Positions 1 through 7,956 of a DNA stretch of 64,000 nucleotides are shown piece after piece. The stretch covers positions 62,001 to 126,000 of the forward strand of contig NZ_REGA01000004.1 of the NCBI RefSeq assembly GCF_003841505.1, given 5' to 3'. The translations under genes and the position numbers were made by a program. Source of the stretch: Natrarchaeobius chitinivorans. GTDB lineage: Archaea > Halobacteriota > Halobacteria > Halobacteriales > Natrialbaceae. Each line of letters starts with the position of its first letter. The first letter of the stretch is position 1. The notes under the pieces were generated by a model that saw nothing but the letters and a program-made list of their open reading frames with translations, was not told the DNA's origin and made no database searches.

Positions 1-31
1 CTCGCGAGCGCGAGCGGCGGTGTGATCACGG

Positions 32-1027
32 TCATTCGCCGACGCGTTCGATCGCCTCGTCGATTGCGTCGACGACGCGTCTGGCGTCCTCGCTCGAGTC
101 GATGGTGATGTCCGTTCTGAACGTCGGCCTGTCGAACTCGGTTCCGTCGGTTTCGTCGATGACGAAGGCGTCGGCGAACGGGTAGGCGTCGGCCAGTCCC
201 CGCGTGCTCGGCTCGGCGTTGACCGCTTCCATCAACGGCCCTGCGGGGCCGGAGAATGCGTCGTCGCCGAGAAACGGCGAGACGGCGACGACGGTCGTCT
301 GTGCGAGCGCGTCGGCGAAGCCGGGTAACGAGAGCATCGGCCCGATGCTCGTCACCGGATTCGACGGGCCGATGACTACGGGCTCTTCGAGCGCCTCGAG
401 GACGCCCGGTGCGGGCTCTGCGGTCGACGAGCCCCGGAACTCGACGGTTTCGACGTCGGGTTCGCCACGGCGGGCGACCCAGTACTCCTGGAAGTGCATC
501 ATCCCCTCGTCGGTGTGGATGAGACTCGCCACTGGGTCGTCGCTCATCGGGAGGAGATCGACCCCGAGGCCGAACGCGCCGGCGAGTCGCTGGGTCGCCT
601 CGCTGAGCGTTTTGCCCTGGTCGAGCAGACTCGTCCGCGTGATGTGTATCGCGCGGTCCCGGTCGCCGATCGTCATGAACTCGTCGATGCCCGAAAAGCG
701 CCGCCAGTTCGCGAGCTCTCGGCCGTCGGTCTGTTTCTCCTCCGAGAGATACTGCGGACCGGACGGAAGGTCGGCGGCCGACGCGAGGTCCGAAAGCGCC
801 GCGTTCGTCCGGTGGGTGTCTCCGTCGATACCCCACCACGTTTCTCGGTCGAGGACACCACCGCCCTGAAACAACAGCGTGTCGACGTCCGGCGAGACGA
901 ACAGCCCACCGAGTTCGATGTCATCACCCGTGTTTGCAACGATGGTGGTCTCCTCCGGCGAAAACACGGCACCAGCACCGTCCAGAAGTTTCGGCGTTCC
1001 GGTGCCCCCGGAGAGGAAGGTAACCAT
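32..1027 (-). CDS. cofD: 2-phospho-L-lactate transferase CofD
   Basis: CofD joins the phospholactate unit to the deazaflavin Fo in coenzyme F420 biosynthesis; it acts in the cytoplasm. The 331-residue product has the family's N-terminal Rossmann motif [10 protein letters not shown] (residues 6-15), the NTGDD block at 32-36 and a C-terminal [14 protein letters not shown] segment. The frame can be extended three codons to a GTG at 1036. The ATG at 1027 is preferred because a TATA-like TTAAGTAT at 1050-1057 lies about 27 nt upstream, the usual leaderless spacing. It is divergent from dpsA. Function is confident from family motifs; no other F420 gene is seen in the window. Confidence 0.95.
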   Translation of the reverse strand: MVTFLSGGTGTPKLLDGAGAVFSPEETTIVANTGDDIELGGLFVSPDVDTLLFQGGGVLDRETWWGIDGDTHRTNAALSDLASAADLPSGPQYLSEEKQTDGRELANWRRFSGIDEFMTIGDRDRAIHITRTSLLDQGKTLSEATQRLAGAFGLGVDLLPMSDDPVASLIHTDEGMMHFQEYWVARRGEPDVETVEFRGSSTAEPAPGVLEALEEPVVIGPSNPVTSIGPMLSLPGFADALAQTTVVAVSPFLGDDAFSGPAGPLMEAVNAEPSTRGLADAYPFADAFVIDETDGTEFDRPTFRTDITIDSSEDARRVVDAIDEAIERVGE

Positions 1028-1228
1028 ACGAGACACTTCTCGAGCGAGGATACTTAACCGCTTGCGCCGACGGGTTCGTATTCGGAACGATCAACCGTCC
1101 GGACGGTTCGACGACTGTCGTCGAACCTGACAGGAGGTCCGGAAGAGGCAAAAACTCTTTTTGAATGGGAAATATTGTTTTGTCATGGGGGAAGATTTAA
1201 GTGGTTCGCGGGCGTACCTTCTGATACG

Positions 1229-1774
1229 ATGAGCACCCAAAAGACCGTCCGACAGTCGGCCGACGCCGTCGAGGAGAACGAACTCAGACTCGACCAGGAG
1301 AAGGCCGAACAGATCGTCGACGCGTTGAACACGGAGCTGGCGAACTCGTACGTGCTGTATCACCAGCTCAAAAAGCACCACTGGGTCGTCGAGGGTGCCG
1401 AGTTCCTCCCGCTTCACGAGTTCTTAGAGGAGGCGTACGAACACGTCGAAGAGGGAGCGGACGTTATCGCCGAGCGTGCCCAGGCCCTCGGCGGCGTCCC
1501 GGTGTCGGGGCCGACGAACCAGGAACGACGCGCGACCGTCGAGTTCGAGGGCGAGGACGTCTACGACGTCCGAACGATGTTCCAGAACGATCTCGAGATG
1601 TACGGCGACATCATCGAGTCGATGCGCGACAGCATCGAACTCGCGGACAACCTCGGCGATTACGCCACCGCCGAAATCCTGCGGGAAATCCTCGTCACGC
1701 TCGAAGAAGACGGCCACCACTTCGAACACTACCTCGAGGACGACACGCTCGTGCTCGAGGAAGCGACGAAGTAA
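1229..1774 (+). CDS. dpsA: Dps-type ferritin DpsA
   Basis: The 181-residue protein is a Dps/ferritin-like iron store and DNA-protecting protein, expected to oxidise Fe(II) and form a dodecamer. It shows the Dps ferroxidase pattern: H51, then H63, E67, D78 and E82 within HEFLEEAYEHVEEGADVIAE. The frame is open upstream to 1175, but the ATG at 1229 matches known haloarchaeal DpsA length, and an AT-rich TATA-like AGATTTAAG near 1191-1199 sits about 30 nt upstream. A family A palindrome follows the gene. Identity is very likely. Confidence 0.95.
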   Translation: MSTQKTVRQSADAVEENELRLDQEKAEQIVDALNTELANSYVLYHQLKKHHWVVEGAEFLPLHEFLEEAYEHVEEGADVIAERAQALGGVPVSGPTNQERRATVEFEGEDVYDVRTMFQNDLEMYGDIIESMRDSIELADNLGDYATAEILREILVTLEEDGHHFEHYLEDDTLVLEEATK

Positions 1775-1794
1775 CGCGGCTGGGACGGCCCGAT

Positions 1795-1880
1795 TGATAC
1801 GGTTTCCTGTCCGTCACTGCCGGCGAACCCGTCGCCCGGGTCGCGAGTGCGCCGGTACACAGGGGCAGTAATCCGTCTGA
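1795..1880. repeat. Dispersed palindrome family A, copy 1 (degenerate)
   Basis: It starts with TGATACGG and ends with a diverged CAGTAATCCGTCTGA, flanking a GC-rich inverted core centred on GTCGCCCGGGTCGCGA. It resembles copies at 7319, 8864, 22084, 27535, 42404 and 46394. It lies between dpsA and the convergent membrane-protein gene, so it may be read as a hairpin at the ends of both transcripts. Confidence 0.7.
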
Positions 1881-1960
1881 CACCGACTTTTGACGCGCCT
1901 GCCGTTCGATTCTCGAGTATAGAAAGAACGTCGAGAGTCCAGAGACTCGGTTGGAGACGG

Positions 1961-2359
1961 CTACGAGGAGTGGCGATCGTAGATCACGCCGGCGAACAGG
2001 GAAACGGCGACGAGACCCAGCAGTGGTCGAAGCGGATCGACGTACGTCGCGAGCCACGTCGCGCCGAACAGCGAGACCAGTATTGCGTTGCAGTGTGGGC
2101 AGGCGACGGCGAAAAATCCGGCGACGCCGCCGCCGTACGCACAGCGATCCCCCGAACACTCCGAAAGCGACGCACGCTGGACGACGTAGACGCCCGCGAG
2201 CACCGACGTAAGCGAGAGAACGGCGTAGTCGAGGGGAGACCGCGACACCATCCGTTCGAACAACGGCGTCGGGAGCAGGCCGGTCACGACGCCGGTGGCG
2301 AGAAAGAACCCCGCCGCCACGAGACTGCCGTTCGCCAGCGCGAGTCGCGTTCGGTTCAC
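1961..2359 (-). CDS. Small four-helix membrane protein with CPHC motif, function unknown
   Basis: The 132-residue hydrophobic protein has about four predicted membrane segments (roughly residues 8-30, 45-63, 75-97 and 103-124). Two cysteines flank a short loop (CSGDRC near 68-73), and a CPHC motif follows at about 87-90 at the start of a helix. Paired cysteines inside membrane helices can indicate thiol-redox or metal chemistry, but I do not recognise a characterised family and assign no function. The start is a GTG at 2359. It is convergent with dpsA, with a family A palindrome in between. Confidence 0.75.
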   Translation of the reverse strand: MNRTRLALANGSLVAAGFFLATGVVTGLLPTPLFERMVSRSPLDYAVLSLTSVLAGVYVVQRASLSECSGDRCAYGGGVAGFFAVACPHCNAILVSLFGATWLATYVDPLRPLLGLVAVSLFAGVIYDRHSS

Positions 2360-2522
2360 GCTCGAACCGTCTACTCGAGCGTCGAAAACGGTTCGGAATC
2401 GCAGTCGAGAGATCGATCAGCGAGAGCGTTGCGATCAGCGGACTCGTCCGGTCCGGTAGAACGACGAACTGGTGCGACCGCGACCGGCCGGCGGTCCCAC
2501 GAGACCCGACGACCCTGCCGTA

Positions 2523-2690
2523 TCAGGGCTCGAGGTCGACTGCGACGTCGGTCGCGATCCAGCCGTCGGTGTTGTCGCGTTCGGTGAACACGAGCTTTCC
2601 GGGGCTCGTCTCGTGGCTGGTCACGATCGCTGCCGGCTCCGCGGGCTCCTCGTCGGTGTCCGATTCCTGCCTGCGAACGGGTGCGTCCAT
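2523..2690 (-). CDS. Small haloarchaeal protein (DUF7331-like)
   Basis: This is a 55-residue acidic ORF. Its C-terminal half, KLVFTERDNTDGWIATDVAV, matches the pattern I remember for the haloarchaeal DUF7331 family (a lone NTDGWIATD-type motif). No function is known to me. The ATG at 2690 lies about 27 nt downstream of the AT-rich box TTTTTAGATTTA (minus strand, 2712-2724), so the mRNA is probably leaderless. The promoter is bracketed by two DtxR/SirR-like inverted repeats, suggesting metal-dependent control. Confidence 0.75.
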   Translation of the reverse strand: MDAPVRRQESDTDEEPAEPAAIVTSHETSPGKLVFTERDNTDGWIATDVAVDLEP

Positions 2691-2699
2691 TACCAGGTG

Positions 2700-2739
2700 T
2701 TAGGCGACCCTAAATCTAAAAAGGTTTTGGTGAGCCTAA
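2700..2739 (-). promoter_or_regulatory. Promoter with two DtxR/SirR-like operator boxes
   Basis: Two 14-bp inverted repeats of the form TTAGG-N4-CCTAA are present: TTAGGCGACCCTAA at 2700-2713 (exact arms) and TTTGGTGAGCCTAA at 2726-2739 (one mismatch). Their centres are 26 bp apart and the presumed TATA box lies between them. TTAGGCTAGCCTAA-like sites are the known target type of DtxR/SirR metal-responsive regulators. Occupancy here would block TBP/TFB or polymerase. The assignment to that regulator is inference. Confidence 0.5.
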
Positions 2740-2828
2740 GTTTCTACGAACCGGAAGGTCCGCGGTGAGATCAACGCCGCGAGACGGCGGGGTCCAGTTA
2801 CAAACCGCTGGGTCTCTTAGCGGAGCCT

Positions 2829-3368
2829 ATGGAGTTCGACGTCGTCCAGGGCGACATCGCCGCACAGTCAGCCGACGCGCTCGTCAACGCCGCCGGAACG
2901 AGCCTGCGGATGGGGTCGGGCGTCGCCGGCGCGCTCCGACGAACCGCCGGCGATGAGATCAACGAGGACGCGATGGAACGGGGGCCGGTCGAACTGGGGA
3001 CGGTTGCGGTGACGGACGCCTACGATCTGGGCGCCGAATACGTAATCCACGCCGCCGCAATGGCCCACTACGGCGACGAAAACGCCACGGCCGAGAGCAT
3101 CCGAGACGCGACCCGAAACGCCCTCGAGAAGGCCGACGACCTCGAGTGTCGCTCGATCGTGCTTCCGGCGCTCGGGTGCGGCGTCGCCGGGTTCGACCTC
3201 ACGGAGGGAGCCGAACTCATCGGCGAGGAAATCGAGGCGTACGAACCCGAGACGCTCGAGGAGGTTCGACTGATCGCCTACAGCGACGAGGAGTACGACG
3301 TGATCCGCGCGGCGACCGGCAAGGCGGACGAGTCCGAGACGACGGAGGAAAGTGAATCGAATCGGTGA
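2829..3368 (+). CDS. Macro-domain (ADP-ribose-binding) protein
   Basis: The 179-residue protein is a single macro domain. It has the N-terminal GDIAAQSADALVNAA block (residues 8-22) carrying the ligand-contacting Asp and Asn, the glycine-rich MGSGVAGAL (28-36), and the central LPALGCGVAGFD segment (about 115-126). Such domains bind ADP-ribose or hydrolyse its derivatives; which activity applies here cannot be told from sequence. The last 20 or so residues are an acidic tail (ESETTEESESNR). It stands alone, convergent with purM. Confidence 0.9.
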   Translation: MEFDVVQGDIAAQSADALVNAAGTSLRMGSGVAGALRRTAGDEINEDAMERGPVELGTVAVTDAYDLGAEYVIHAAAMAHYGDENATAESIRDATRNALEKADDLECRSIVLPALGCGVAGFDLTEGAELIGEEIEAYEPETLEEVRLIAYSDEEYDVIRAATGKADESETTEESESNR

Positions 3369-3486
3369 ACCCAATCAGTCCGGAACCTGGCTTGCTCTCG
3401 AGGGAGCACGGCGAGGGAGAGGCCGCTCGTGGGCCGCGGTTCGGGCTAGACGAATTCCGCGACGAGTATCGACACGACGAGAACGA

Positions 3487-4488
3487 TCAGGACAGCGAGA
3501 GTCCGCGGATCTCGACGGAGTTGCCGTCCTCGACGCGGCCGATGACCTGTCCGTCGGTCTCGGCGGCGAGGTCGGCCGCCCGATCCTCGGGAAGTGCGAC
3601 GACGAAGCCGGTTCCCACGTTGAACGTTCGGTGCATCTCCTCGTCGGTGACGTTGCCCTCCGCCTGGACGAACGCGAAGATCGGCTGGGCCGGCAGCGGG
3701 TCGTCCACGACGTACCGGCGTTCGCCCATCCGGAGCAGGTTCGTCCACCCGCCGCCCGTGACGTGGGCCGCCGCTCGGACGCCGTGGTCGCGCATCGGCT
3801 CGAGCAGGTCGGCGTAGATCCGGGTCGGCCGGAGGAGTTCCTCGCCGATCGTCCGGGCCTCGTCGTGCGGGAACGGATCGTCGTACTCGTGCTCGCGCGT
3901 GACGGCCTCGCGAGCGAGCGTGAGCCCGTTCGAGTGGATGCCGTTCGAGGGAAACCCGACGAGTGCGTCCCCGACCTCGGCTTCGCCCGGAAAGATCTCG
4001 TCTTTCCCGGCGAGTCCGACGCAGGTGCCCGCCAGATCGAACCCGGAGACGACCTCGGGCATCACGGCCGTCTCGCCGCCGAGCATCGTCAGATCCGCCT
4101 GCTCGAGTCCCACCGCGAGCCCTTCGCCGATCTGGTTCGTCAGCGCCTCGTCCGGTTCGTCGATCGCGAGGTAGTCGACGAACCCGACGGGTTCGACGCC
4201 CGCGGCGACGAGGTCGTTCGCGTTCATCGCGATGCAGTCGATGCCGATCGTCGAGAAGTCCTCGATCGCCTCGGCGACGAGCAGTTTCGTTCCGACGCCG
4301 TCGGTCGCGAGCGCGAGATACCGATCGCCGACGTCGAGCAGCCCCGCGTACTCCGTTCGGAGGTCGCTGCCGAACGCCTCGAGGAGCGCGGCGGTCGCGT
4401 CTTCGCTGGCCTCGATGTCGACGCCGCTGTCGGCGTAGGTGAGCCGGTCGGCCTCGTCTTCGGTCCCGTCGTCCGCTGAGTCGCTCAT
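3487..4488 (-). CDS. purM: Phosphoribosylformylglycinamidine cyclo-ligase PurM
   Basis: PurM (AIR synthetase) closes the imidazole ring in de novo purine synthesis, using ATP. The 333-residue protein carries the family's TYADSGVDIEA start, the ATP-site ALATDGVGTKLLVAE block, a long MNANDLVAAGVEPVGFVDY stretch, and the C-terminal HVTGGGWTNLLRM and FNVGTGF motifs. The chosen start MSDSADDG at 4488 gives a normal length; nine more in-frame residues upstream (from 4515) look non-native. The N-terminal 18 residues are an acidic extension common in halophiles. Confidence 0.97.
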   Translation of the reverse strand: MSDSADDGTEDEADRLTYADSGVDIEASEDATAALLEAFGSDLRTEYAGLLDVGDRYLALATDGVGTKLLVAEAIEDFSTIGIDCIAMNANDLVAAGVEPVGFVDYLAIDEPDEALTNQIGEGLAVGLEQADLTMLGGETAVMPEVVSGFDLAGTCVGLAGKDEIFPGEAEVGDALVGFPSNGIHSNGLTLAREAVTREHEYDDPFPHDEARTIGEELLRPTRIYADLLEPMRDHGVRAAAHVTGGGWTNLLRMGERRYVVDDPLPAQPIFAFVQAEGNVTDEEMHRTFNVGTGFVVALPEDRAADLAAETDGQVIGRVEDGNSVEIRGLSLS

Positions 4489-4595
4489 GTACGAACGACT
4501 GCGTGGGGCGAGCAAAAGGTCACCGGTCCGACGGAGACGAAAGCGAATCTAACTTGAGGCGAACCTTCATACTGGAGGCGACACATTGGTTACCC

Positions 4596-5114
4596 ATGAA
4601 CTGCAGGGTTGTCGTCGAGGCTGCCGTGCCGGTGTTCGACGTCGAGACGGAAGACGAGGCGATCCGGATCGCCATCTCGAAGACGGGCGAGATGTTGAAC
4701 CCTGATTTGAACTACGTCGAGATCAACATGGGAGAGCGAACCTCTCCATCGGGCGAAGAGCTCCCGCCGGCGTTCATCGCGGCCGACGAGGCGCTGGTCG
4801 CACTCGAACTCGAGATGACGGTCTTCAACGTCGAACGGGAAGAACACGCCTCGCGTATCGCGCGCAAGGAGATCGGACAGCGCCTCGAAAACATTCCGCT
4901 CGAGGTCAACACGATCGAAGTGCTCGACCCGGAGGACATCGACGACGAATCCGAAGACGACGAGACGGCGGAGTCAGAAGACGACGAGATGGACGGGTCC
5001 GACGACGACGAGTCGGCGAACTCGGACGGCGACGCATCCGGAAACTCGTCCTCGGACGAGACGGACGACTCGTCCGACGAAATCCTCCCCGAATTCGAGG
5101 ACCTCGTCGAGTAA
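4596..5114 (+). CDS. DUF555 (UPF0212) family protein with acidic tail
   Basis: The 172-residue protein has a conserved N-terminal domain of about 115 residues resembling the archaeal DUF555/UPF0212 family: MNCRVVVEAAVPVFDVETED, then SKTGEMLNPDLNYVEI and EEHASRIARKEIGQRL. Beyond it lies a disordered tail of about 55 residues made almost only of D, E, S and N. The function of the family is unknown. The start at 4596 is chosen because homology begins there; the frame is open upstream to 4503 without family features. It is divergent from purM. Confidence 0.88.
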   Translation: MNCRVVVEAAVPVFDVETEDEAIRIAISKTGEMLNPDLNYVEINMGERTSPSGEELPPAFIAADEALVALELEMTVFNVEREEHASRIARKEIGQRLENIPLEVNTIEVLDPEDIDDESEDDETAESEDDEMDGSDDDESANSDGDASGNSSSDETDDSSDEILPEFEDLVE

Positions 5115-5183
5115 CACCTCGTTTTCAGTTTCGCTTACGCGGCGCGTCCGTCGGGCAAGCGCCGGCAGCGGGTGGTAGTCATG

Positions 5184-5238
5184 TCAGATAAGCACCGGTA
5201 ATTGGGGCGTGGTGTCTCAGACAAGTACCGGTAATGGG
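5184..5238. repeat. Two imperfect direct repeats containing ACCGGTA
   Basis: TCAGATAAGCACCGGTAATT at 5184-5203 recurs as TCAGACAAGTACCGGTAATG at 5217-5236, a 33-bp period, in the gap between the convergent DUF555 and UPF0058 genes. Each carries the palindrome ACCGGT. It may be a small tandem duplication; no function is assigned. Confidence 0.5.
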
Positions 5239-5353
5239 TGGCAGTGTCGTCGGTAACTGCGATCGTTTCGAACGGGTTCGACCGATTCCATGGAGCTCGT
5301 TCACCGGTCTCGCCAGTTGGGAGTCAATCTACTCGAGGATACGACGCGAGGTT

Positions 5354-5596
5354 TCAGTCAGCAGTTGCGGCGACGACTTCCTGTTCTTCTTCGCGCATAT
5401 TCATGGTGATTCCCCCTGCGAGCGCGAAGACGGCAGCTTTGTGGTCTGTTTTCGATTTGTGAATCGATGTCGGTCGAATACCGCGCGATTCGTACTCCTC
5501 GAGGTCGATCTGGCAGTTATCCCACTCCGAACACTGGTTCGATACCTCCGCAAGAAGGCCGTGCAGGTGAATGAGCTCCTGTTTCTTCATAACCAT
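5354..5596 (-). CDS. UPF0058 family protein
   Basis: This 78-80 residue protein contains the family signature KKQELIHLHGLLAEV near the N-terminus, followed by YESRGIRPTSIHKSKTDHKAAVFALAGGI. UPF0058 proteins are small archaeal proteins of unknown function. Two in-frame ATGs (5596 and 5590) are possible. The AT-rich TATA-like box near 5618-5630 would place the transcript start at about 5597, favouring 5596 as a leaderless start. A palindrome overlaps that start. Confidence 0.87.
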   Translation of the reverse strand: MVMKKQELIHLHGLLAEVSNQCSEWDNCQIDLEEYESRGIRPTSIHKSKTDHKAAVFALAGGITMNMREEEQEVVAATAD

Positions 5597-5630
5597 GCAG
5601 TCCTACCCACTGCAGGGTTATATTATTATC
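5596..5630 (-). promoter_or_regulatory. Promoter of the UPF0058 gene with start-site palindrome
   Basis: TGCAGT-N7-ACTGCA is a perfect 6+6 inverted repeat at 5596-5614, right at the predicted leaderless start. The AT-rich TATATTATTATC (5619-5630) acts as TATA candidate. A dimeric regulator bound here would cover the transcription start; the regulator is unknown. Confidence 0.4.
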
Positions 5631-5861
5631 TTGAGTCTCGTTACCACACAACCCGTATCTGTCACGTATAACCATCCTGAATAGAGGACTGTTTGAAACC
5701 CGTGACTATCCGAATTAATCCGTCTACAGGATGTGGTTTCTTTCGTCGTCCGAACGCACAACCCGTGGTTTCTGGTGACGTGTTCGTGGGGGTTCTGTTA
5801 CTCCCAGCCTGTGGCGGTTTCGTTCTCGAGGAAGGGATTCTGTTCTCGCGGTAGGGGCCGA

Positions 5862-6041
5862 TTATCCGAGTTGCTTCAGCGTCTGGAGGTCCCGGTCGGT
5901 TCGCATGAACTCGGACGTTCGACGCGATGCGTGGCAGTTCGGACAATGAAACATTTCCGTCGACGTCGGAAGCTCGCCCGGAGCAGTCTGCCAATCTTTC
6001 GTACATTCAGGGCACAACAGTCGGACGGTCGTTTCGTCCAT
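5862..6041 (-). CDS. Small zinc-ribbon protein (DUF7836-like)
   Basis: This 59-residue protein has two CxxC pairs, CPEC (10-13) and CPNC (33-36), spaced as in a zinc ribbon, followed by HASRRTSEFMRTDRDLQTLKQ. The pattern (MDE..VRLLCPEC...CPNCHASRR..EFMRTDRDL) matches a family I recall as widespread in haloarchaea (DUF7836). It may bind nucleic acid or protein, but the role is unknown. Confidence 0.82.
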   Translation of the reverse strand: MDETTVRLLCPECTKDWQTAPGELPTSTEMFHCPNCHASRRTSEFMRTDRDLQTLKQLG

Positions 6042-6353
6042 GTCACACCGTTACACACCCGGGGTGAAAAGCTTTGTTGGGCCTGTATGACACGAATACT
6101 CGAGAATCGCGTCGGCCGTGCGCTCGCACGTCTCCCGGTGGGATGTGAATCCGCTCGAGATTGGACCCGAACGATATCCGGGTGGACTAACGGCGTTCGA
6201 CGTGGTTCTGACCGTTGTACGTCTGGACGACGCGTGGATCTCGGACGCGTCTTAGTGATACGTCACGGTCACAACGCTCACTGACCGCGTACGTACTGCC
6301 TCATGAAGTGACGAGTAGAGAGGAGTGCTGCGACCGAAGTATTCATCGTCTGC
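6042..6353. other. Intergenic stretch with nothing recognised
   Basis: About 310 nt between the zinc-ribbon gene and the SnoaL-like gene. I found no convincing ORF, palindrome or repeat on either strand. Confidence 0.5.
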
Positions 6354-6803
6354 TCAGTATATGTCGTCAGGCACTGTGCCTATCTGCTGAGATAGGGTGA
6401 ACAAATCGATATTGTCCCACTTTTCGATGATTTTTCCATCCTCCCAGATGATGAACCAGGGCCACTCGAAGTCCACTTTATTACCGGTCGCTTCGATGCC
6501 AAAGAACGAACCAGTGTGCGTGGCGGTACACCGATCACGGACTGCTGATTTTTCGCCCTGGTGGACAACGGAAACCCCGTCGGCAATGGGGACTTCGAAA
6601 TCGTCGAAAGCTGCACGGAACTCACTCGCGAATTGCCGGTACTGTTCCCGGTTCAGTGGGCCCTCCACTTCCATGAACATCTCGGGACCATAAATTTGGA
6701 AATCAGGATGTATTACTTCATCCAAACGGTCCCATTTTTGGTCTATGTACGCTTCCGCATAAATTTCGAGTGTTTCGCTACGTTCACTATATTCGTCTGA
6801 CAT
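6354..6803 (-). CDS. SnoaL-like / ester cyclase family protein
   Basis: The 149-residue protein has the NTF2-like fold signature of SnoaL-type cyclases: an N-terminal helix with YAEAYIDQKWDRLDEVIHPDF, central REQYRQFASEFRAAFDDFEV, and a strand-rich C-terminal half with TATHTGSFFGIEATGNKVDF and EDGKIIEKWDNIDLF. Family members include polyketide cyclases, but many environmental members have no known substrate; none can be assigned here. A clear TATA box TTTATAAA (minus strand, near 6827-6836) sits about 28 nt before the ATG, so it is probably leaderless. Its lower GC than the flanking core genes hints at an accessory origin. Confidence 0.85.
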   Translation of the reverse strand: MSDEYSERSETLEIYAEAYIDQKWDRLDEVIHPDFQIYGPEMFMEVEGPLNREQYRQFASEFRAAFDDFEVPIADGVSVVHQGEKSAVRDRCTATHTGSFFGIEATGNKVDFEWPWFIIWEDGKIIEKWDNIDLFTLSQQIGTVPDDIY

Positions 6804-6877
6804 TCACTCACATCCTGGACCCTATTGTTTATAAATATTGTTGTGAATTACCCAGAACTGTTCAGATACGTACCGAT

Positions 6878-6977
6878 CTATTACCTAGTACCCTCCCAAG
6901 CGTCGACTGCTGAGCGAAATCGGATCACACCGCGTGATTTCGCTCATCAGTTCAGGCTTGGGACGCCACTATAATAG
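6878..6977. repeat. 100-bp nested palindrome, MITE-like
   Basis: The ends CTATTACCTAGTACCCTCCC and its partner GGGACGCCACTATAATAG form imperfect inverted termini. Inside them CCAAGC pairs with GCTTGG, and GAGCGAAATC pairs with GATTTCGCTC (10 bp perfect). The layout resembles a non-autonomous transposable element or an IS end. It overlaps the C-terminus of the truncated transposase reading frame beside it. A related terminus (GTTGGGAGGGTATTATAG) occurs near 34076-34093. Confidence 0.6.
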
Positions 6978-7165
6978 CGGTGATCGGAACGAGCGACAGT
7001 TCCCGGTCGGGCCGGGAGCGGGTCGCGTTCGTGTCCTCGGAGTGCCTTCAGAAGGATACGTGCGCGTGTGTTGTCTTGGGCCCTCCGTTCACCGGTGGAC
7101 GTGAACCATTCGAGCGTCTTGCGATCTTCGTCGCTGAGCTCAACAACGTACTTCTTCGCTCCCAT
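6947..7165 (-). pseudogene. Truncated IS630-type transposase N-terminus
   Basis: The 72-residue frame starts MGAKKYVVELSDEDRKTLEW and continues to DNTRARILLKALRGHER. This resembles the first 45-50 residues of haloarchaeal IS630-family transposases, where a helix-turn-helix begins. After GHER the similarity stops and the frame reads through unrelated sequence and the 100-bp palindrome. The whole DDE catalytic part is missing, so it cannot be an active transposase. It is interpreted as a relic of an insertion. Confidence 0.62.
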
Positions 7166-7318
7166 TCGGTAAGAGACGTGCTCAGAGAAAATACGTTAGA
7201 CGTTCACTGTTAAAGCTACACTTAGATATCCCTACGCGTCGCGCTGTTGGCCTGGCGGTGTTCGTGAAATGTGTGATTTAGTAAACAAGAACGGCGACAA
7301 TTCACCACTGGAGACGAC

Positions 7319-7403
7319 TGATACGGATTACTGTCCCTGTGTACCGACGCACCCGCCGCCCGGGTCGCGGGTGCGCCGGCAAGAACTACAGTAAACCGTA
7401 TGA
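7319..7403. repeat. Dispersed palindrome family A, copy 2
   Basis: TGATACGGATTACTGT at the left pairs with ACAGTAAACCGTATGA at the right; the core CGCACCCGCC-GCCCGGGTCGC-GGGTGCG is a GC-rich hairpin. The ends are nearly complementary over about 16 bp. It stands in a gene-free stretch between the transposase relic and the small ORF at 7611; apart from it, 7166-7610 holds nothing I recognise. Confidence 0.85.
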
Positions 7404-7610
7404 GAGATCGGGTCACGACTCGAGTATCCGCTACTAGACCCCGCCACCCCATTTCACAACATACGAACTTTGTAATACCAATCAAAAATATTCCTTTCAT
7501 ATTCTACAGAGCGCCTCCCCCAGCATCGAAAACAGAATATTCCCCATACTGGGGGACGGTTCGTTCGATATAAACGAACTCCACAAAGTAACCAATCGTT
7601 ATTATTTAAT

Positions 7611-7778
7611 ATGCCCGACAAGTATATGGCGGTGGACTTCTATTGGGTAACTGGCGGGGTTGGGCGTACAGTCGTTGCCACAACGCAGGATACGTCCGGA
7701 CGTGACATCCAGATTCCCCGCCAACTTTCCGGCGATCCGATCACTTCGATGGGGGGTGGGGGCCTCCCCGATATTTGA
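7611..7778 (+). CDS. Possible 55-residue orphan ORF
   Basis: The ORF begins MPDKYMAVDFYWVTGGVGRT and ends GGGGLPDI; no family is recognised. An AT-rich stretch TTATTATTTAAT lies immediately upstream, but too close to be an ideally placed TATA box. Downstream, 7795-7860 is a low-complexity run with CCGCCCCACCGC and CACCTCGAGTC repeated. It could be a remnant of a larger decayed gene or not a gene at all. Confidence 0.22.
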   Translation: MPDKYMAVDFYWVTGGVGRTVVATTQDTSGRDIQIPRQLSGDPITSMGGGGLPDI

Positions 7779-7925
7779 CGCACGACGAGCGACGGCACTT
7801 TCTCCGCCCCACCGCTTCCTCCGCCCCACCGCCTCGAGTCTCACCACCTCGAGTCCCACCAGAGGGTATCCGAAACCGCCTCCGGGCCTCGAGTCAGCGA
7901 CCTATTTCCCGGAAGTAACCAGTAG

Positions 7926-7934
7926 TTATAAATA
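7926..7934 (+). promoter_or_regulatory. TATA box TTATAAATA preceding the RNA-like structure
   Basis: TTATAAATA is centred 27 nt before G7957, the first base of the outer stem of the predicted three-way junction, which is the canonical archaeal TATA-to-start distance. On the opposite strand TTTATATC (8061-8068) would give a transcript from about 8038 that also crosses the structure. Confidence 0.35.
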
Positions 7935-7956
7935 ACTCCACGGCGACAATTAACCT

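Noticed and set aside
3446-3510. Hydrophobic peptide frame LAVLIVLVVSILVAEFV at the 3' end of purM
   Set aside because: No start codon near a plausible position; most of the frame is a shadow of purM.
7222-7500. 92-codon minus-strand ORF
   Set aside because: It runs through the family A palindrome and has no homology features.
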